The translations under genes were made by a program, and so were the position numbers. 64,000 nt of DNA from Parvularcula sp039822105 (GTDB lineage: Bacteria > Pseudomonadota > Alphaproteobacteria > Caulobacterales > Parvularculaceae): positions 17,344 through 81,343 of the forward strand of contig JBCBMW010000015.1 in the NCBI GenBank assembly GCA_039822105.1, given 5' to 3'. The notes under the pieces are model-generated. The model ran no database searches. It saw nothing but the letters and a program-made list of their open reading frames with translations, and was not told where the DNA came from. This document shows, in pieces, positions 16,857 through 25,618 of the stretch. The first letter of the stretch is position 1, and each line of letters starts with the position of its first letter.

Positions 16857-17998
16857 TGATTCTTCTTCCTGTCATGATCCTGGCGCTCAGCGTTCAGAGC
16901 GCTCCCCAAGACGAGGCAACGCGGCTCGAAGACCTCGAGCGCGAAATCGCTGAGAAGGAGCGCTCGGCTGAGGAGATCCGGACCCGTACGGAGGAAATGG
17001 AGCCGACGCTCAACCGCTTGCGCGGGCAGATCGTTTCCACCGCCTCAGCGCTGCAGGCGGCCGAGGCTCAGGCGACCCAGCTCGAGCAAGACCTCCAATC
17101 GATCGGTGCGCGGGAGGCGGTGGCGCTCGAAGAGCGCGAGGCGCGCAGCCTTGAGCTCAGCCAAGTGCTCGCAGCGCTGCAGAACCTGGAACGCTCGAAG
17201 CCGCCCGCCCTGGTGGTCTCCCCTGAGGACGCGCAGCAGGCCGCCCTGGCCGCCATCGCTCTTTCATCGCTGACGCCGCGGCTCGCCCAGATCGTTGATG
17301 AGCGAAAGGAAGAGATCCTTCGCCTCGCCGAGCTGCGCGATGAGAAGCGGGAGGCGCAGCGGCGGCTAGAGGACACCAATGCGGCCCTCGCCGAGCGTCG
17401 GCGGCTTCTCCAAGGCCTCCTTGATGAGCGGGAGTCGGTGTTCGATCGTGATATGGAGGCGCTTCAGCGCGTTGAGCGGGAAACCCGCCGTCTCGCGGCT
17501 GAGGCGTCGAGCCTTCGTGAACTCATTCAACGTCTGCGCTCCTTGCCGAGCGCCGATGAGGTGATCGAGACCTATCAGCGCTCACGCCGGGACCTCGATC
17601 TGCCCGACACCTTCGTCGCCGCGCGGGGGCAGCTCGCCTACCCTGTGGCTGGTCTGGTCGTGGGGCGTTTTGGGGAGCGCGACAGCAGCGGCGAGCGGCG
17701 CGAGTCGATGGAGCTGCGCGCGAGGCCCGGGGCTGTGGTGACGGCGCCTTACTCCGGCACGGTGCGGTGGGCCTCGGACTTTGGAACGCTGGGAAATGTC
17801 CTGATCATCGATGTCGGGGGCAGCTACGCCACGGTGCTTTTGGGGCTTGAGACCTTCATTGTGGAAAAAGGTCAGCGGATCAGCGCGGGCGAGCCTGTGG
17901 GTCTTATGCCTCAGCGTTCTGGCGCGGCCCCCTTGCGGCTCCAGGTGCGGCGCGGAGGCGCGCCCATCGACCCAAGCCCTTGGTTCGTCGAGCGTTAA
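16856..17998 (+). CDS. EnvC/NlpD-like murein hydrolase activator (coiled coil plus degenerate LytM)
   Basis: 380 residues. An N-terminal hydrophobic segment (MILLPVMILALSVQSA) serves as signal peptide. A long charged coiled coil covers residues of about 20-240, and a C-terminal M23/LytM-like domain starts at about 255. The LytM domain keeps the fold motifs (GAVVTAPYSGTV, LGNVLIIDVGGSYA, GEPVG) but the zinc-binding histidines and aspartate are absent, as expected of activators rather than peptidases. EnvC-type proteins activate amidases at the division septum. It is coupled to rlmH (1-base overlap) and followed by ctpA. Confidence 0.85.
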   Translation: MILLPVMILALSVQSAPQDEATRLEDLEREIAEKERSAEEIRTRTEEMEPTLNRLRGQIVSTASALQAAEAQATQLEQDLQSIGAREAVALEEREARSLELSQVLAALQNLERSKPPALVVSPEDAQQAALAAIALSSLTPRLAQIVDERKEEILRLAELRDEKREAQRRLEDTNAALAERRRLLQGLLDERESVFDRDMEALQRVERETRRLAAEASSLRELIQRLRSLPSADEVIETYQRSRRDLDLPDTFVAARGQLAYPVAGLVVGRFGERDSSGERRESMELRARPGAVVTAPYSGTVRWASDFGTLGNVLIIDVGGSYATVLLGLETFIVEKGQRISAGEPVGLMPQRSGAAPLRLQVRRGGAPIDPSPWFVER

Positions 17999-18142
17999 GG
18001 GGTGCCTTGTTGTTTTTTCACGGGACTTGCCGTTTCTCGGCTTTGCTTTCGCCGAGATTCGATGACACATTTAAGGCAATCGCAAACGACAGCGCGCAAC
18101 CTGAATCCTCGTTTTGACCCCAGCTAGCGCCGGAAAGTTCTT

Positions 18143-19588
18143 ATGAAGCGTCTCGATAACCATCCCGCACGCGCATCCAGGCCATTGTCGGCCGTCGCCT
18201 TTGGTGCCCTTCTTGGCGGCGCCGCCACGGCCGCTCTTCTGACGGCAGGCTTTGCGCGCTCAGGGTTTGATGCGGAGACATTCCGCCAGCTCGATCTCTT
18301 CGGCGAGGCGTTTGAGACGGTGCATCGGAACTACGTCGAAGACCCCAACGATAGCGAGCTGATGGAAGGCGCCATCGACGGCATGCTGTCGAGCCTCGAT
18401 CCGCACTCTAGCTACCTGCCGCCTGACGATCTCGACACGATGCAGGAGCAGACCCGCGGCACGTTTGGCGGTCTTGGTATCCAGGTCGTTCAAGAGCGCG
18501 AGGGCGCGGGCCGTGGCCTGGTCAAAGTGATCTCGCCGATCGATGACACCCCAGCTGACCGCGCGGGCATTGAGCCTGGCGACCTGATTTTCGAGATCGA
18601 TGGCGAAAGTGTCTTCGGCATGTCGCTGAACGAAGCGACGGCTTTGATGAAAGGTGAGCGCGGCACCAGCGTGACCTTGCGTGTCGCGCGTGAGGATGTG
18701 ACCGAGCCGCTCGAGTTCGACATCGTTCGCGACATCATCGTTGTGAACCCGGTGGCTTCGCGGTTGGAGCGGGAGCGCTTCGGCTATGTGCGCCTGGCGA
18801 GCTTCACGCAGCAGACGGAAGGAAAGATGCTGGAAGCGATCCGCGATCTCGAACGCGAGTCCGGTGATCTCGACGGCATCGTCCTCGACCTGCGCAGCAA
18901 CCCTGGCGGCCTTCTCGACCAGGCCGTTGCTGTGAGTGATGCATTTCTCGACGGCGGTGAGATCGTCTCAACGCGTGGTCGTCGCCAAAAGGACTCGATG
19001 CGCGAGCTTGGCGAGCGCGGCGATGTGCTCGATGGTCTTCCGATCGTCGTGCTGGTGAACGGCGGCTCGGCCTCGGCTTCGGAAATCGTCGCTGGTGCGC
19101 TTCAGGATCGCAACCGCGCTTTGATCCTCGGTACCAAGACCTTTGGTAAGGGTTCGGTGCAGACGATCCTTCCGCTTGATCGCGGCCGCGCCGGTGCGCT
19201 TCGTCTGACCACGGCGCGTTACTACACGCCATCGGGTCGTTCGATCCAGGCGCAAGGCATTGTCCCAGACATCGTCATGCCGATCACCCGGCCCGGCCAA
19301 GAAGGCCCAGCCGAGCGGCGCTCTGAGCGTGATCTCGACGGCGCGCTGGACGTGTCCGAGAGCGAGGTCGCAGCGTCTGAGTCCGCTTCCGTGCAAGACA
19401 TCCTGATGGAAGGCCAAGAGGCTTTGCGTGCCCAAGAGCGCGAGGAAGAGAACGCCACGGCGCTCTTCATCGAGCCAGTGGAATGTCCTTCTGAAGAGGA
19501 TTGCCAGCTCGAGCGTGCTCTCGATCTCCTCGAAGATCAGTCCGAGTTCGGTCAGCTTCTGGCCGACGCGGGCATGATTCAGCGCTAA
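18143..19588 (+). CDS. ctpA: C-terminal processing peptidase, S41 family
   Basis: 481 residues. N-terminal membrane anchor or signal (residues of about 16-40). The S41 N-terminal segment has GMLSSLDPHSSYL; a PDZ domain covers residues of about 100-185 (GGLGIQVV, AGIEPGDLIFEIDGESV); the protease core has VLVNGGSASASEIVAGAL with the nucleophile serine and GTKTFGKGSVQ with the general-base lysine. The C-terminal acidic tail is variable. These periplasmic proteases process or degrade proteins from their C termini, including cell-wall enzymes; the adjacent EnvC-like gene suggests an envelope role. Confidence 0.93.
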   Translation: MKRLDNHPARASRPLSAVAFGALLGGAATAALLTAGFARSGFDAETFRQLDLFGEAFETVHRNYVEDPNDSELMEGAIDGMLSSLDPHSSYLPPDDLDTMQEQTRGTFGGLGIQVVQEREGAGRGLVKVISPIDDTPADRAGIEPGDLIFEIDGESVFGMSLNEATALMKGERGTSVTLRVAREDVTEPLEFDIVRDIIVVNPVASRLERERFGYVRLASFTQQTEGKMLEAIRDLERESGDLDGIVLDLRSNPGGLLDQAVAVSDAFLDGGEIVSTRGRRQKDSMRELGERGDVLDGLPIVVLVNGGSASASEIVAGALQDRNRALILGTKTFGKGSVQTILPLDRGRAGALRLTTARYYTPSGRSIQAQGIVPDIVMPITRPGQEGPAERRSERDLDGALDVSESEVAASESASVQDILMEGQEALRAQEREEENATALFIEPVECPSEEDCQLERALDLLEDQSEFGQLLADAGMIQR

Positions 19589-19607
19589 GCCAGGATCTCC
19601 TTGCCGC

Positions 19608-20783
19608 GTGACTGATCAAGGCCTGCGCCGTGTTCTTATGGGGCGCGGGTTCGCTGGCGATGTTGCGGAGTTATCCGCACCCAAACGGTCATGGTCGTGT
19701 GCGTTTTCTGATCTGACCGAGCGTGATCCTTTTGCGGCCTTTAAGGCGCTTGAGGAGTCGCTCGAAGAGGGCGAGGTGCTCGCGGGCTGGATCGGATATG
19801 AGAGCGCGATGGCGCTTGAGCCCGGTCTTGACCTTCCGCCGCCGCCGCTTGACCTTCCGATGGCCTGGTTTGGGGTTTTTGGTGAGGTTACGTCCGCCGA
19901 ACAGCTTCCAACACCTTCTCATGTTCCGGCGCCCCAGACCATCTGTGCAGGTGATGGCGAGGGCCCCTATCAACAACGTGTCCAGAATATCCGCCAGCGG
20001 ATCACGCGCGGCGACGTCTTCCAGGTCAACTACTCCCATCGCCAGACAGCTGCGTTCGCACCAGGCACTGGACGATTGGTTGATCAGCTGCCTTGGGCGG
20101 ATGCATTGAACGCGCGCTATGGCGCGTTCTTTGACATGGGTGAGACGGCGATCATCAGCGCATCGCCAGAACTCTTCTTGTCCCTTGATGGCGACTTGCT
20201 CGCGTCAGAGCCGGTGAAGGGGACGCGTCCGCGCCACGCAGATCCGGTTCTCGACCAAAGGGCTCTCGACGACCTCAAGGCCGATGAGAAAGATCGCGCT
20301 GAGAACATCATGATCACGGATCTTCTGCGTAATGATCTCTCGAAAGTGTCGAAAGACGGTTCGGTCAAAGAGCCTGTGATCTGCGGCGCCCGCTCCCACG
20401 CCCATGTCCACCACCTCTACAGCCGCATTGAGGGGCAGCTGCGCGAGGGGCTCGTTTTCGCGGACGCGCTTGCCGCCGCTTTTCCCTGCGGCTCTATCAC
20501 CGGGGCGCCCAAGCTCGCCGCCATGGCAGCGATTGCGGAGCTGGAGGGGGAGGGGCGTGGCCCCTATTGCGGCGCAGTCATCTATTGTCCGTATGAGGGA
20601 GAAGCAGTCGCTTCGGTCGCCATCCGCACAGCTGTCGTGGATGAGCGCTCCCGCTCGATCCATGTGCGCAGCGGCGGCGGCGTCACCATTCTGTCTGATC
20701 CTGAGGCGGAGTATCACGAGGCCATCGACAAAGGCTATCTCTTTCGGCATCTGGCGGGGCAAGATGATCCTGATCGTCGATAA
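19608..20783 (+). CDS. pabB: Aminodeoxychorismate synthase component I
   Basis: 391 residues from a GTG at 19608. Makes 4-amino-4-deoxychorismate from chorismate and ammonia for folate synthesis. Chorismate-binding domain signs: QVNYSHR, ISASPELFLSL, ASEPVKGTRPR (the PabB-type lysine that forms the covalent intermediate), RSHAHVHHLYSRIEG, FPCGSITGAPK and RSGGGVTILSDPEAEYHE. The N-terminal region is short. The last 20 bases overlap pabA, showing translational coupling. Confidence 0.93.
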   Translation: MTDQGLRRVLMGRGFAGDVAELSAPKRSWSCAFSDLTERDPFAAFKALEESLEEGEVLAGWIGYESAMALEPGLDLPPPPLDLPMAWFGVFGEVTSAEQLPTPSHVPAPQTICAGDGEGPYQQRVQNIRQRITRGDVFQVNYSHRQTAAFAPGTGRLVDQLPWADALNARYGAFFDMGETAIISASPELFLSLDGDLLASEPVKGTRPRHADPVLDQRALDDLKADEKDRAENIMITDLLRNDLSKVSKDGSVKEPVICGARSHAHVHHLYSRIEGQLREGLVFADALAAAFPCGSITGAPKLAAMAAIAELEGEGRGPYCGAVIYCPYEGEAVASVAIRTAVVDERSRSIHVRSGGGVTILSDPEAEYHEAIDKGYLFRHLAGQDDPDRR

Positions 20784-21342
20784 CTACGACAGCTTCGTCG
20801 AGACCCTGGCTCGCTACGTGCGTGAGGCCGGGCAGGAGACACGCGTTGTTCGTAATGATACTCTTTCTACAGCAGAAATAGTGGCATTGGCGCCGCGCGG
20901 CGTGGTGATGTCGCCTGGGCCCTACACTCCTGATCAGGCCGGGGTCTGCCGGTCCTTGCCCGCCGCGCTGCCAGGCACGCCAATCCTTGGTGTATGCTTA
21001 GGGCATCTCGCGATTGCGGAGGCTTATGGAGGAGCGACGGTGTCCGCCGACACGCCGATCCACGGCCGCGCGACCCCTTTGACCCATGACCGCTCGGCTT
21101 TGTTTGAAGGCGTGCCAAGCCCTTTTGATGCAGGCCGATATCACGCGCTTCTTGCTGATATCACGTCCACGGACTTGATACCGTCAGCCTGGTCAAATGA
21201 TGGGGAGCTTATGGCTTTTCGGCATGCTGACCGGCCGCATCTGGGGGTGCAATTTCACCCCGAGTCGCTCCTTACCCAAGGTGGGCGGATGATCATGGCG
21301 AATTTCTTGGCACTGACGGAGGGACGCGATGCTGTGGCTTGA
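20764..21342 (+). CDS. pabA: Aminodeoxychorismate synthase component II (glutamine amidotransferase)
   Basis: 192 residues from ATG 20764, inside the end of pabB. Class I glutamine amidotransferase supplying ammonia to PabB. N-terminal MILIVDNYDSF; oxyanion region VVMSPGPYTP; catalytic Cys in ILGVCLGHLAIAEAYGG; catalytic His and Glu in GVQFHPESLLT. The family is shared with TrpG, but the flanking pabB and pabC make the folate role clear. It overlaps pabC by 14 bases. Confidence 0.92.
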   Translation: MILIVDNYDSFVETLARYVREAGQETRVVRNDTLSTAEIVALAPRGVVMSPGPYTPDQAGVCRSLPAALPGTPILGVCLGHLAIAEAYGGATVSADTPIHGRATPLTHDRSALFEGVPSPFDAGRYHALLADITSTDLIPSAWSNDGELMAFRHADRPHLGVQFHPESLLTQGGRMIMANFLALTEGRDAVA

Positions 21343-22126
21343 TGGACAAGCCGTTGGTGAGAATGATCTCTTGTTCCCCGGGCAGGAACGCGGCTTGCTG
21401 CTTGGCGACGGGATCTTCGAAACCCTCCGTATCGAGAATGGAAAACCGCTCCTGCTGAAGCGGCATTTGCGGCGGCTGGAGGGTGCAGTACGTGCGCTCG
21501 GTTTTAAGGTAGACATCAATGCCATCGGAGCCACAGCGCGCAAGGCGGCAACCGAAACTGATACCGCGTCCATGCGGATCACGGTGCTTCGCGGCACTGG
21601 CCCGCGAGGTTTGCTTCCGCCGTCCGAGCCGCAACACCGGACCTTGATCGCTGTCTCCTCTACCGGTCCTCGCAAGCCGGCCCTCCGTCCTGTGATGATT
21701 GCCGAGACACGCCGCAATGAAGGCTCACCGCTCAGCCGGATGAAATGCGTGAGCTACGCTGACCAAGTCATCGCCCGCATGGAGGCCGAAACCGTGGGGG
21801 CGGAGGACGCGATCATGCTCAACAACAGGGGCGAGCCAGCGTCGACGAGCTGCGCAAACCTCTTGGTGAAGACCCGCGACGGCTGGATCACGCCGCCCGT
21901 CACAACAGGCCTTCTTCCGGGAATCGTACGCGAGGTTCTGCTTGAGAGGCGCTTGGTCGTTGAGGCTCCAGTCGATCTCGCAACAATCCGTACCCATGCA
22001 CTTTTAAGGACCAACAGTCTCATTGGCATCGAACCGCTTCAGCTGGGTGATGGGCCTGTGGCCGAGCCCGGCGATTTCGCGGCCTTGACGGAGGCCCTGA
22101 GCAAGGCGGAGAGAGAGGAAGCATGA
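21329..22126 (+). CDS. pabC: Aminodeoxychorismate lyase-like class IV aminotransferase
   Basis: 265 residues. PLP enzyme of fold type IV expected to release pyruvate from aminodeoxychorismate, giving 4-aminobenzoate. N-terminal GLLLGDGIFETLRIENG; PLP-lysine segment SRMKCVSYADQVIARMEAE; phosphate-binding STSCANLLVKTRDGWITPP; and TGLLPGIVRE. Branched-chain and D-amino-acid aminotransferases share these motifs, but position after pabBA argues for PabC. The end overlaps the next gene by 4 bases (ATGA). Confidence 0.88.
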   Translation: MLWLDGQAVGENDLLFPGQERGLLLGDGIFETLRIENGKPLLLKRHLRRLEGAVRALGFKVDINAIGATARKAATETDTASMRITVLRGTGPRGLLPPSEPQHRTLIAVSSTGPRKPALRPVMIAETRRNEGSPLSRMKCVSYADQVIARMEAETVGAEDAIMLNNRGEPASTSCANLLVKTRDGWITPPVTTGLLPGIVREVLLERRLVVEAPVDLATIRTHALLRTNSLIGIEPLQLGDGPVAEPGDFAALTEALSKAEREEA

Positions 22127-23277
22127 AAAGCTTCACCTTCACCGAAGACAAGATCACCCAGGTTCTTGGCTCGCTCATCGCCGATGAGCTGGCGCGCCGC
22201 CACGTCCGCTACATCGAAACCCTGGTGCATTCCGGCTGGAGCGCAGAGACCAAGCTGGGCGCAGGCGGGGTCGAAGCGACGCCGGAGCAGCAGGCTGATT
22301 GCGCCGCGCGGGCGGCCGAGTTTTTTGGGCTTGAGAAGACCCTCCTGACCACCGCGCCGGACGACACAATCGGCGATTGGGCGGCACGCTTGGCCGAACT
22401 CGTGCGCAACGAGCTCGTCTCTTTCACCTTCTATCCCGCCACCCAGAGCGGTGAAGCCTCGTCCCGTCACGCGGCTGATGACATCTTCCAGGACGGCGCC
22501 GCTGTGGCGTCGCTCCTTGCAGGCCGGCGGCGGACCATATCGATGGTGCCGACCCATTCACTGCTTGGACTCATCAGTGTGCTGATTGCGCCGAGCCTTC
22601 AGCGGGTGGAGAGCCTTGATGCACGTCGCCTGACGCCCGATGAGCTCTCTGACAAGCTCACCTTCGGTGATCTTGTGGTCGCGACGCCCACCCTCTGGCG
22701 CTATCTCGCGACGACATTGCCGGAGATCCCAGGCAACGTCGTGGCGCTGTCCTTTGGCGAGGCGCTGACGATGGATCTGGCGCAAAAGCTCCGTCAGCGT
22801 GGTCTCGGCGCTATCCGCGAGCTTTACGGCTCCACCGAAACCGGCGTGGTCGGATGGCGGGACTCGCAGAGCGAGCCTTTCGTTCTGTTTGACCACTGGG
22901 AGCGGGATGGGGACGCGATCATCCGTCAGCGTCCGGATGGTCGTTCTTTGTGGCTCATTCCGATGGACGAGGTGGAGTGGGACGGCAAGCGTGCGTTCCG
23001 TCTCGCGGGCCGCCGGGACGGCGCGGTTCAGATCGGCGCGATCAACGTCTTTCCCGCGCAGATCGGCGATGTCATTGCCGAGCACCCAGGTGTTGTGGGC
23101 TGCGACGTCCGTCTCTCGCGCCGCTCAGGTGCGCTTGATCGCTTGATCGCTGATATCACCGTGGCGCCAGGCCTTGAGCCTGACGAGGACATGGCGTGGG
23201 CGATTGATGAATGGTGTCGCAGCAAATTGCGCCCTGCGGAGAGACCAAGAATTTACCGGTTCCGGTCTGAAGCCTAA
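22123..23277 (+). CDS. Adenylate-forming enzyme homologue (AMP-binding superfamily) with degenerate motifs
   Basis: 384 residues, shorter than the usual 500 or more. The adenylate-forming core is recognisable: the A5 motif IRELYGSTETGVVGW, an A8-like RLAGRRDGAVQIGAINV, and VFPAQIGDVIAEHPGVVGCDV. The phosphate-loop region at about residue 105 reads FYPATQSGEASSRH in place of the normal Ser/Thr/Gly-rich loop and lacks its lysine. The C-terminal domain ends soon after RPAERPRIYRF, with no clear catalytic lysine. The gene overlaps pabC by 4 bases, so a substrate related to 4-aminobenzoate or another aromatic acid is an inference. Related proteins act in aryl-polyene and xanthomonadin pathways. 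Confidence 0.7.
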   Translation: MKSFTFTEDKITQVLGSLIADELARRHVRYIETLVHSGWSAETKLGAGGVEATPEQQADCAARAAEFFGLEKTLLTTAPDDTIGDWAARLAELVRNELVSFTFYPATQSGEASSRHAADDIFQDGAAVASLLAGRRRTISMVPTHSLLGLISVLIAPSLQRVESLDARRLTPDELSDKLTFGDLVVATPTLWRYLATTLPEIPGNVVALSFGEALTMDLAQKLRQRGLGAIRELYGSTETGVVGWRDSQSEPFVLFDHWERDGDAIIRQRPDGRSLWLIPMDEVEWDGKRAFRLAGRRDGAVQIGAINVFPAQIGDVIAEHPGVVGCDVRLSRRSGALDRLIADITVAPGLEPDEDMAWAIDEWCRSKLRPAERPRIYRFRSEA

Positions 23278-23323
23278 GTCGCCCTTCATCCTTTAGCGCT
23301 ACAACATCACAGCGGAGGACGTT

Positions 23324-23440
23324 GTGGTGGCGAAGAAGAAATCAACAAAAGCGCAAGCAATCTTTCTGAACTCTATGGATATCGCGTTGCTGATCAATTT
23401 ATTGCTCGCGATCTCAGTGGTTTTTGTTTCCCTCGTTTAA
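23324..23440 (+). CDS. 38-residue single-pass membrane microprotein (unannotated small ORF)
   Basis: A GGAGG at 23314-23318 is followed by a 5-base spacer and GTG GTG at 23324. The frame runs 39 codons to TAA. The product has a basic N terminus (VAKKKSTKAQ), then one hydrophobic helix of about 20 residues (IALLINLLLAISVVFVSL). It lies between the adenylating-enzyme homologue and the CpaB-like gene, same strand. No family is recognised. Small hydrophobic toxins and small membrane regulators both look like this; I cannot choose. Evidence is the ribosome site, the composition and the position. Confidence 0.5.
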   Translation: MVAKKKSTKAQAIFLNSMDIALLINLLLAISVVFVSLV

Positions 23441-23483
23441 CCTGAATTTTCTCACACGCGCCTAAACACAAGGCTGCCCTTCG

Positions 23484-24056
23484 ATGAACCGGGGGAGGCC
23501 GTTCTTGTTCCGCAGGCTGCGTATCTTGCTCGTTGATGCACTCGTCATGTTGGCGATTGGATCGGTCGTGCTTGTGGTGATGACGCGGCAGCCAGCAAGT
23601 TCCGCCGCCAATCTCATTCTCGCCGAACCCTTCACCGCCAGCGTGGGCGCCACGCTGCCTGCACGCGACGCCAATCGCGGCACCGAACTCTCCCAAAGGA
23701 TCTATACCGGCGAGGACGTGGCAAGCGCTGTGATCGCCCGGCGAGAGGACCAGGCGCTTATCTTCCCCGGCGACCGGGTGGATATCTTTGATTGGCAAGC
23801 CGCTGAACCGTTGTTCCGGGACGTTCCGGTGATTGCCATTGACCCAGCTGAGCACGGACAGGTGCGCATGACCTTTGCCTTGCGGGTTCGTGACATGCAG
23901 CCATTTAAGGACGCGCGGCAAAGGGCGATCCTCACCGCCAACCGCAGCACCCTGAGCCTTGCGGTGAACCGCAAAGACTTCGATCCCGCTCTGGGTGAGG
24001 TGATTGAGCGCCGATTCGAGCCGGAGCAGTGGAACCACCGTTTGCCATCGCGCTGA
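23484..24056 (+). CDS. Membrane-anchored protein with weak CpaB/RcpC-like features
   Basis: 190 residues. One transmembrane segment at residues of about 10-34 (LRILLVDALVMLAIGSVVLVV) follows a basic start, so the rest is probably periplasmic. The middle has VIARREDQALIFPGDRVDIFDW then FRDVPVIAIDP, which resembles the RcpC/CpaB domain of Flp pilus assembly (pattern PGDRVDV ... V.VLAID). No other pilus gene is nearby and the protein is shorter than CpaB. I regard the similarity as suggestive only. It precedes the leucyl aminopeptidase gene on the same strand. Confidence 0.5.
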   Translation: MNRGRPFLFRRLRILLVDALVMLAIGSVVLVVMTRQPASSAANLILAEPFTASVGATLPARDANRGTELSQRIYTGEDVASAVIARREDQALIFPGDRVDIFDWQAAEPLFRDVPVIAIDPAEHGQVRMTFALRVRDMQPFKDARQRAILTANRSTLSLAVNRKDFDPALGEVIERRFEPEQWNHRLPSR

Positions 24057-24125
24057 ACGCGTTGCGCCTTTTCACCCAACAGCTCTACATCGTGGTCGTC
24101 AGTGAATCGCTCGTGGAGGACGGCC

Positions 24126-25478
24126 ATGACCTCGCCAATCGTTGTGGATGAAGGGCGCGCAGGCGCAGCAACGCCGCTCTATCTCCTCGCTCCCGGTGAT
24201 CCGCTTCCGGCCGGCGCTGAGGCGATGGCCAATATCCAACAGTTTGAAGGTGCGCCCGATCAAGTGGCCTATTATGACGGTGGTGTGCTGATCGGCGCAG
24301 GCGATGGTCCCGATCCACTGGCCTTGGGCGCAGCGGCGATGAAGCTTCCGCAAGGGGATTACCGCCTGGCATCGGCGCCAGAGGGCGCGCGGGAAGATCT
24401 CACAGTCCTTGGTTTTGCTCTGGGTGCTTATCGTTTTCATCGGTATCTGCCGGAGCGAGGCCCAGCACCCACACTGATCATCGACAGCGAGCAGCTCGCA
24501 GAGGATGCGAACGGCAAGGCCGCTGCCATGGCGCTGACCCGGGACCTCATCAACACGCCCGCCGAAGACATGGGTCCGGACGCGCTCGAGGCGGCGGTCT
24601 ATCGCCTCGGCGAGGAATTCGGTGCGGAGGTGTCGTCCGTGTCTGGCGACGATTTGGTCAGCGGTTTCCCTCTGGTCCACGCCGTCGGACGTGCGGCGGC
24701 CATTCCGCCGCGCCTCATGGAGCTTCGCTGGAGCGGCGGCAGCGCTGGCAGCTTCACCCTTATCGGTAAGGGCGTTTGTTTCGATAGCGGCGGGCTCAAC
24801 ATCAAAAACGGCAAGGGCATGGCCCTGATGAAGAAAGACATGGGCGGCGCAGGCACGGCCCTGGGTCTTGCGCATCTCATCATGGCGCGGAAGCTTCCCA
24901 TCTCATTCCGGATGCTGATCCCCGCGGTAGAGAATGCTGTTTCAGGATCATCCTTCCGCCCCGGCGATGTCTTCACGTCCCGCGCCGGACAGACGGTGGA
25001 AATTTCCAACACCGATGCTGAAGGGCGCCTGATCCTGGCCGATGCCATCTCTTATGCTGCGGAGGAAAAGCCTGATCGCATCATGACGCTGGCGACGCTC
25101 ACTGGCGCGGCGCGTGTTGCTCTGGGTCCAGATTTGCCACCGATTTACTCAACCGACGAGGATTTCCAGCGCGCTATCTGTGAGACCGGGATGGAGATCG
25201 GCGATCCGCTTTGGCCGATGCCGTTCTGGGATCGCTACAACACCTATCTTCGCTCCGACATCGCTGATGTGAACCACGCCGCGTCCACGCCTTTTGCGGG
25301 TTCCATCACAGCGGCCTTGTTCCTCAAGCGGTTCTGCGCCGACATCAGCTTCACCCATATCGATACTTTTGCGTGGAACGCGTCAAACCTGCCTGGACGA
25401 CCCAAGGGCGGGGAGGCGCTGACGCTCCGGGCCATCTTCACAACGCTTGAACGCGAGTTTTCCCGACAATCGCAGTGA
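24126..25478 (+). CDS. Leucyl aminopeptidase, M17 family
   Basis: 450 residues from ATG 24126, chosen because GGAGG lies 6 bases upstream; GTG 24102 would add eight residues. Di-zinc/manganese cytosolic exopeptidase. Signs: NTPAEDMGP, IGKGVCFDSGGLNIK (metal-binding Asp and catalytic Lys region), MKKDMGGAGTALGLAH, and the M17 signature NTDAEGRLILADA. The C terminus has the GRPKGGEALTLRA segment. It is followed by 140 bases without a gene, then divL. Confidence 0.93.
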   Translation: MTSPIVVDEGRAGAATPLYLLAPGDPLPAGAEAMANIQQFEGAPDQVAYYDGGVLIGAGDGPDPLALGAAAMKLPQGDYRLASAPEGAREDLTVLGFALGAYRFHRYLPERGPAPTLIIDSEQLAEDANGKAAAMALTRDLINTPAEDMGPDALEAAVYRLGEEFGAEVSSVSGDDLVSGFPLVHAVGRAAAIPPRLMELRWSGGSAGSFTLIGKGVCFDSGGLNIKNGKGMALMKKDMGGAGTALGLAHLIMARKLPISFRMLIPAVENAVSGSSFRPGDVFTSRAGQTVEISNTDAEGRLILADAISYAAEEKPDRIMTLATLTGAARVALGPDLPPIYSTDEDFQRAICETGMEIGDPLWPMPFWDRYNTYLRSDIADVNHAASTPFAGSITAALFLKRFCADISFTHIDTFAWNASNLPGRPKGGEALTLRAIFTTLEREFSRQSQ

Positions 25479-25618
25479 CGCCCAGAATGGAGCTTTCGCT
25501 CTTCGCGCGAAGCACAGTAAGCACCTCTTCATAGAGATTAACGACTTGTTGACTCTTCGGATGCTCAACAGGTGGGTGGGCCTGATTCGCCCCCTGATAA
25601 ACAGGAGTGCTCGCTGGC

